64,000 nucleotides of DNA. It comes from Potentilla sterilis. Lineage: Eukaryota; Streptophyta; Magnoliopsida; Rosales; Rosaceae. Every line of letters starts with the position of its first letter. Within the stretch, counting starts at the first letter, position 1. The notes beneath the pieces were generated by a model that saw nothing but the letters and a program-made list of their open reading frames with translations, was not told the origin of the DNA and did not search any database. This document shows positions 59,037 to 64,000 of this stretch, piece by piece. Made by a program: the position numbers and the translations under genes. The DNA lies in assembly GCA_963682095.1 (NCBI GenBank), contig OY821761.1:14136560-14200559 (forward strand), in the 5' to 3' direction.

Positions 59037-59828
59037 TCAAACCTCTAAACCCTATAAATTAAAACGAAAATTGGGCCGTCTAAATGACGTTTTTTGGCCT
59101 TATCTTCAACAGAGAATAGTTTCAAATCGATGAGACGCGACTAATCGTATAAAAATTTTCCTCAAAATATTTACCGACCGTCATGCTACCCATAGGAAAA
59201 CGGGAGTAAAAAACAGTTAACCGCAACATTCCGCACACAGATTTTGTCGGAATCTGCTCATTTTTCAACCGTAGACGTTTTTCAATATCGGTCATATCTT
59301 ATTTCACAACACATTTGCATTTGAAGAGTCTACGTATAGTAACTATTTGAAACTATACATTCATTTAAACACTTAGTAAACAAGTTAAGGAACATTAGTG
59401 CATATCTTCCGACTTTGAATCTAAAAGTTTGGAAAATCTATTCCAACCGTCAGATATCACCGTTAAGATTAAATACATGTATGAAAAAAAATCCAACTAC
59501 ATCTGACAACGTTAAAGGCTCGATCGGGACGGTCAACCGGGTGAGTCAAACCTCTAAACGCTTTAAAACGGAAATTGGCCCGTCTAAATGACGTTTTTTG
59601 GCCTAATCTTCAACAGAGAATAGTTTCAGATCGATGAGACGCAACTAATCGTATAAAAATTTTCCTCAAAATATTTACCGACCGTCAGGCTACCCATAGG
59701 AAAACGGAAGTAAAAAACAGCTAACCGCAACATTCGGCACACAGATTTTGTCGGAATCTTCTCATTTTTCAACCGTAGACGTATTTCAATATTTCAGTCA
59801 TATCTTATTTCACGACACATTTGCATTT
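59037..59828. repeat. 285-bp direct duplication, offset about 505 bp
   Basis: Copies at about 59037-59322 and 59546-59828 share TCAAACCTCTAAAC, CGTCTAAATGACGTTTTTTG, ATCGTATAAAAATTTTCCTC, TTTACCGACCGTCA and CACAGATTTTGTCGGAATCT. They differ by scattered substitutions and a few indels. Noncoding. Confidence 0.9.
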
Positions 59829-59889
59829 CAAGGATGAAGCAATGGTTTGTCGACAGTGATAGAAAATGGAAGCTGCTCATTTTTTGTTT

Positions 59890-60365
59890 TTTTTTAATCA
59901 TAGCCGACGAAATAAAACCTAGTATTCGTCGGCTATTCTTTTGTCGTTTTCGGTAAAAAATAAAATATTTATTTTTAAAAAAACTTATGGCCGACGAAAT
60001 AATGAATTTTCGTCGGCCATTGTTCGTAAAATAATTATTTTTAAAAAACTTATGGCCGACGAAATACTTAAATTTCGTCGGCCATTGTTCGTAAAATAAT
60101 TATTTTTAAAAAACTTATGGCCGACGAAATACTTAATTTTCGTCGGCCATTGTTCGTAAAATAATTATTTTTAAAAAACTTATGGCCGACGAAATACTTA
60201 ATTTTCGTCGGCCATTGTTCGTAAAATAATTATTTTTAAAAAACTTATGGCCGACGAAATAATTCATTATTCGTCGGCCATTGTTGCTATAGCCGACGAA
60301 AAAATTTATTATTCGTCGGCCATTGTAATGGCCGACGAAATAATGCATTTTTCGTCGGCTATTCT
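59890..60365. repeat. 65-bp minisatellite with internal motif hairpins
   Basis: Four full units start at 59984, 60049, 60114 and 60179, each exactly 65 bp apart. A partial fifth starts at 60244. Each unit has CTTATGGCCGACGAAATA, a short spacer and TTTCGTCGGCCATTGTTCG, so each can form its own hairpin. Flanking half-sites continue to 60365. Confidence 0.92.
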
Positions 60366-60592
60366 CTGAAAAAAAAAAACCAAAAAAATCAGTGGTTTTA
60401 CACCTCTCCTATTCCGATGTCCTGTTCACATATAACCAAAATTGAACATAAAAAACCAGAAACCCAACAGTCAACATATTTCAAATTTTTTTTAAGGGGT
60501 TTGGAATCCAGCCTAGCTGGGAGGCTCATCCCCACGCCCGTTCATTAGAAATGAGTTGATTACAAATGAAAGGATTACATCATTTAAATTAC

Positions 60593-62950
60593 TTAATTCG
60601 TCGGATTGTAATTGGAATCATCGGATGAGTCTTCTTCGGTTTCTGAATTGCTCGATAGGGGTAATCTATGTCTTTCCTCACCACTAGAGTCCTCGTTAGT
60701 TTCTTCAGTTGGATCAACATCAACAAGCAGTGGCTCTTCACGTCGAATTCGCACCGGCGTGTCTAGGCGAATAAAAGAGGAGTCAGGAATACCGTTTGAG
60801 TTGGGCTCTTGATACGCGGTGCCCCCTTCCTCGTTCTCTTCAGCCACTCCAAGTGTAGACGCCCGGTAAATGTTGCGATGGTGGATAGTGTTGACTACTT
60901 TCCACGGGTCACCCTTGGCGAGATCATCAAGATAAAACACTTGTTTCACCCATGTGGCTAAAACGAACGGGTCGTCCTCATACCATGATGTACTAGTGTT
61001 CACAGAACTTACGCCGTATTGATCGGTTTTCATGCTCTGCGGCCGTGTGTCAAACCATCTACACTTGAAAAGGTGCACTTTCATGCCTTCCCCGTAATGC
61101 AGTTCCACAACTGAATGGAGAACACCGTAATAGTCAACTCCACCATCCCCACCATGTGCCATAACCCCTGAATTTTGTGTTTTCAGTCTGAGGTCTCTGT
61201 CTTCACATCGAAATAACACACCATTCATCTTGCACGTCGCATAAACTTTTGAATAGACCGGCCTCCTCACTAAAAGTCTGAGTTCGTGCGACCAATTTGG
61301 GTGATTATCATTTGCAATAAGGTCCATCTGCAACCATCAGAATCAACTATAAATATGAATAAATATACACAATAATATATGAACACGTATAGAATAGTGT
61401 TAAAGGTACGTACCCAGCGGCCGAAATACTCTGCGAATGTCTGGTTGTGGTAATCGCGATCACCTGCTACTCCTTCACAGTGTAGATGTATGTCCTTCCA
61501 AAACTGAACTTCTGGACAGTTGATTAGTACCCACCAATGTGCAATGGCTACCTCATAATCTTTCAACTTGTAGGAATCTGGCATGTTTCCACCGAGTACA
61601 ACATCATCGGAGAGTATGGAAAGATTGAACTGTGACGGTACATCTTCCTGTATGCTTTCCTGTAACGCTCCGAAATACAGCTTCATGTAGGTGACGCACT
61701 CGTGCGCAATATATGCTTCAGCTATACATCCTTCAGGTGCGGATCTGTTTTGGACAAAACCACCGTATTGTCCAAGTTGCCTATAAATCAAGTTTTTAAA
61801 GTGTTATGATAATACATTAACACTATATCACATATATTGATGAGGAAATTAACATAAGGTGTAAAATACGTACCTTTCCATCGGATACATCCAAGTGAAG
61901 TGCACAGGACCGGTAAGCAACAACTGCCGAGGAAGATGGATCATGAGATGAGGCATGATGTCGAAAAAATTTGGAGGAAATATCATCTCAAATTTACACA
62001 TGATATGAACGACGTCTTGTTGCATTTCCCGGAGGTCAGATTTTCTCACTTCCCGTGTGCATACCCTCTGGAAAAATCTTGCCAACGCTACTAACGGCTC
62101 CACAACGTGACGGGGAAGGAACGGTCGAATGAAAACAGGGAATAGACGTTGTAGCAGGATATGATTGTCATGACTTTTCAACCCGTACAGATTGTTGCAT
62201 TGTCTGTTGACACACTTGGCTATATTTCCAGCAAAGCCTGAAGGATACTTGGCCCGACTTATCCAATGCAAAATTTCTGATTTATGCTCAGGCTTGACGG
62301 TGTAAGGAGCTTGAGGCATTTTTCTCTTCCCTTGTTTCAACCATAGTGGTTTTCTGATATTCATGTTTTGCATATCAGTGCGAGCCTTAGGACCGTCTTT
62401 CGTCTTCCCCTCCAAGTTCAGCGTTGTGCCCACCACACTTTCAGAAACATTTTTTTCTATGTGCATAACGTCTAGGAAGTGACGGATCAGCAACTCACAC
62501 CAGTACGGGAGTTCCCACAATATGCTCCTATGTGTCCAGAATTTGTACTCCTCAGGCCTTTCAGGTATTTCCGCTACAATATCGGGATGATTGCTGAGGG
62601 GCCCAAAATCGTACTCATTAAGTCTTGCTAAAATTTCTCTTCCTGTCCATCTTCTGGGAGCACGGCCGTGTTCTTCGGTTCCATCAAATGTGGCGGACTC
62701 GTAACGCCAGTGGTGATCCGCCGGAAGGAACACACGATGACCCATTCGGCATATCTTGTTGCAATGAGGGGTGCTCCCATAATCGCTGAGGCACTCTGGA
62801 CAAGCCTTGTATCCCCTAACAACGCTGCCCGACAACATCCCATAAGCAGGAAAATCACTGATGGTACCAATAACCATGGCATGCATCTGGAACGTCTCCT
62901 GCTTGTTGATCGAGCCGCCGTTGCGACTCAAGCAATCAAAAACCCTACAA
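60593..62950 (-). pseudogene. TNPD transposase (tnp2, DUF4218, DUF4216), N-terminally cut
   Basis: The transposase gene of the CACTA element. Exon A (from about 62950 to 61874) holds the tnp2 part (TISDFPAYGMLSG, GYKACPECLSDYG, HFLDVMHIEKNVSESVVGTT) and the start of DUF4218 (MIFPPNFFDIMPHLMIHLPR, TWMYPMER). Exon B (61780-61414) continues it (PEGCIAEAYIAHECVTYMKL). Exon C (61327-60593) is DUF4216 (DYYGVLHSVVELHYGEGMKV, LFKCRWFD), with an acidic Ser-rich tail. Introns are GT-AG and the three exons share one open frame. The first 200 or so residues of a usual tnp2 are missing: homology fades at VFDCLSRNGGSINKQETF. Confidence 0.88.
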
Positions 62951-64000
62951 TCGTTAGTAGTATAGAATAAGTAGGGATCGTTCTAAGCCGGGGATTAAGG
63001 GTACCTGAAATATGAGAATGTTAATACAAATATTTACAAATACATATGCACACAATTGTCACACTTATATACATATATACATATTCACACGAAATTATGG
63101 GGGATAAAAGGCTCGGCAGCAAAGCTGCCTTTAAATTCCTAGACATGAAATAAAAAGAAAACAAAACCTAAACTACTATATACAAGTGAGCATCATCTCT
63201 CACACAAAACAGTTCACACAAAAGACTCTTTAACACATAGATTTGCATGCAAGAAAGTAAGAGACAAGTATTTAACATGTTCAAGACTCAACTTAGTTTC
63301 GACCTACAACTAGAACGGGAGCCGATTTTTACCTAGTTGTGAGACTTTTTCTAATGTTTTAAGATCGAGCTATTCGCATGGTGATCCTAAAAGTTATGCT
63401 ACCTTATACAAGACATAGCATTGAAGCACAAAAGTCTATAATCGAAGACATGTAAACAAGCAAGGTTGTCAATCATCTTATTTAACATGCAAGTTTTAGC
63501 TAAGGTATTACCCTAGGTGAGCACAACAAATCAAAGCAACATACGTTTCATCTTTATTCGTTCTACTCAGGTTAAATGAAACCTAACATCTAGATTTACA
63601 TGCTTTAAACAACAAATGCTTAAGCACAACTAATGTTTCGATTTGTTAAGGAACACCCTTAGATTACTAACCAAATTAAATCCTAAACATGCTTCTAATA
63701 CCACTGCCCTAATTATCCATACATACGAAAATACTACAAGTTAAAGATTACAATTTGTCATACAAAATTCGCATGCATTCGAAGTTCATAAACAAAGAGT
63801 AAAACCAAATTCAACAACCATAAAAACATACAATCTTCATAGACAAAGTATTGTAAAATTACAGAACAATAAAGAAGCCACGAGAAGATGGAGCACGCCT
63901 TGCAGAAACCTCCAAAGAAATTCGGCAAGGGTGTGGGACGGATCTACATGGTGGTGGTGGTTCGGCTAAACTATTTTCTGTATAGGATTTATGGTAAGGC
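62951..64000. other. Unclassified sequence adjoining the tnp2 break
   Basis: AT-rich DNA with no tnp2 homology and no long reading frame. Just inside are AGGGATCGTTCTAAGCCGGG and an imperfect palindrome GGCAGCAAAGCTGCC (63115-63129). It may be an intron of tnp2 or, more likely in my view, an inserted element whose other end lies outside the window. I cannot name it. Confidence 0.35.

Larger units (their letters stand above)
54531..64000 (-). mobile_element. CACTA (En/Spm-like) DNA transposon, right end outside the window
   Basis: The left terminus is CACTACCAGATGCGG at 54531, a CACTA-type end. It is followed directly by subterminal GCCGACGAAA/TTTCGTCGGC motifs. Two genes on the minus strand follow the En/Spm order: TNPD (tnp2, DUF4218, DUF4216) upstream and a TNPA-like Transposase_24 gene downstream near the 3' end. 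The matching 5' terminus is not seen before 64000. From about 62950 the tnp2 homology stops, so part of the right side may be another insertion. Confidence 0.82.

Overview
This window is nuclear DNA from a flowering plant. Genes are split by short GT-AG introns, a tRNA gene is present, and all the conserved genes have plant orthologues. The transposon content (a Tat-type Ty3 element, plant L1-type LINEs, Mutator-like, hAT-like and CACTA elements) fits a eudicot. Rosaceae is my guess from overall style, not something I can prove.

Host genes, left to right: the 3' end of a Pumilio-type RNA-binding protein (+, 782-2849); RID2/BUD23 18S rRNA methyltransferase (-, 6239-3953); 60S acidic ribosomal protein P3 (-, 8173-7297); UTP25/NOF1, an SSU-processome factor spread over 25 exons and 13.9 kb (-, 32296-18415); COQ5, a ubiquinone-pathway methyltransferase (-, 40680-36263); and tRNA-Lys(CUU) (+, 41589-41661). 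I rebuilt exons from splice sites and reading frame, and every rebuilt frame closes. Three of the five protein genes serve ribosome production, and each has a telo-box (AAACCCTA or its complement) near its start, so they may be co-regulated.

Mobile DNA makes up more than half of the window. From 9067 to 18147 there is a three-layer nest, each layer closed by its own target-site duplication. A non-autonomous Mutator-like element (9-bp TSD TATAAAGAA) contains an L1-type LINE (16-bp TSD). That LINE's reverse-transcriptase gene contains a young Pack-MULE (9-bp TSD TTTTTTAAA, TIRs of about 215 bp) carrying a captured piece of an NPH3/RPT2-like gene. UTP25 introns hold a 5'-truncated LINE and two GC-rich foldback hairpins set in (TA)n runs. 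A hAT-like element sits 184 bp upstream of the UTP25 start codon.

From 42577 to 52802 lies a complete 10.2-kb Tat-lineage Ty3 retrotransposon with two RNase H domains and a spliced antisense gene between integrase and the 3' LTR. Its LTRs are nearly identical, but pol has several stops. From 54531 to the right edge lies a CACTA (En/Spm-like) element. Both of its genes (TNPD/tnp2 and TNPA-like) are on the minus strand. It is packed with palindromic GCCGACGAAA/TTTCGTCGGC motifs, including a 58-bp perfect inverted repeat and a 65-bp minisatellite. Its tnp2 gene is cut off near 62950 by unclassified sequence that runs off the window.
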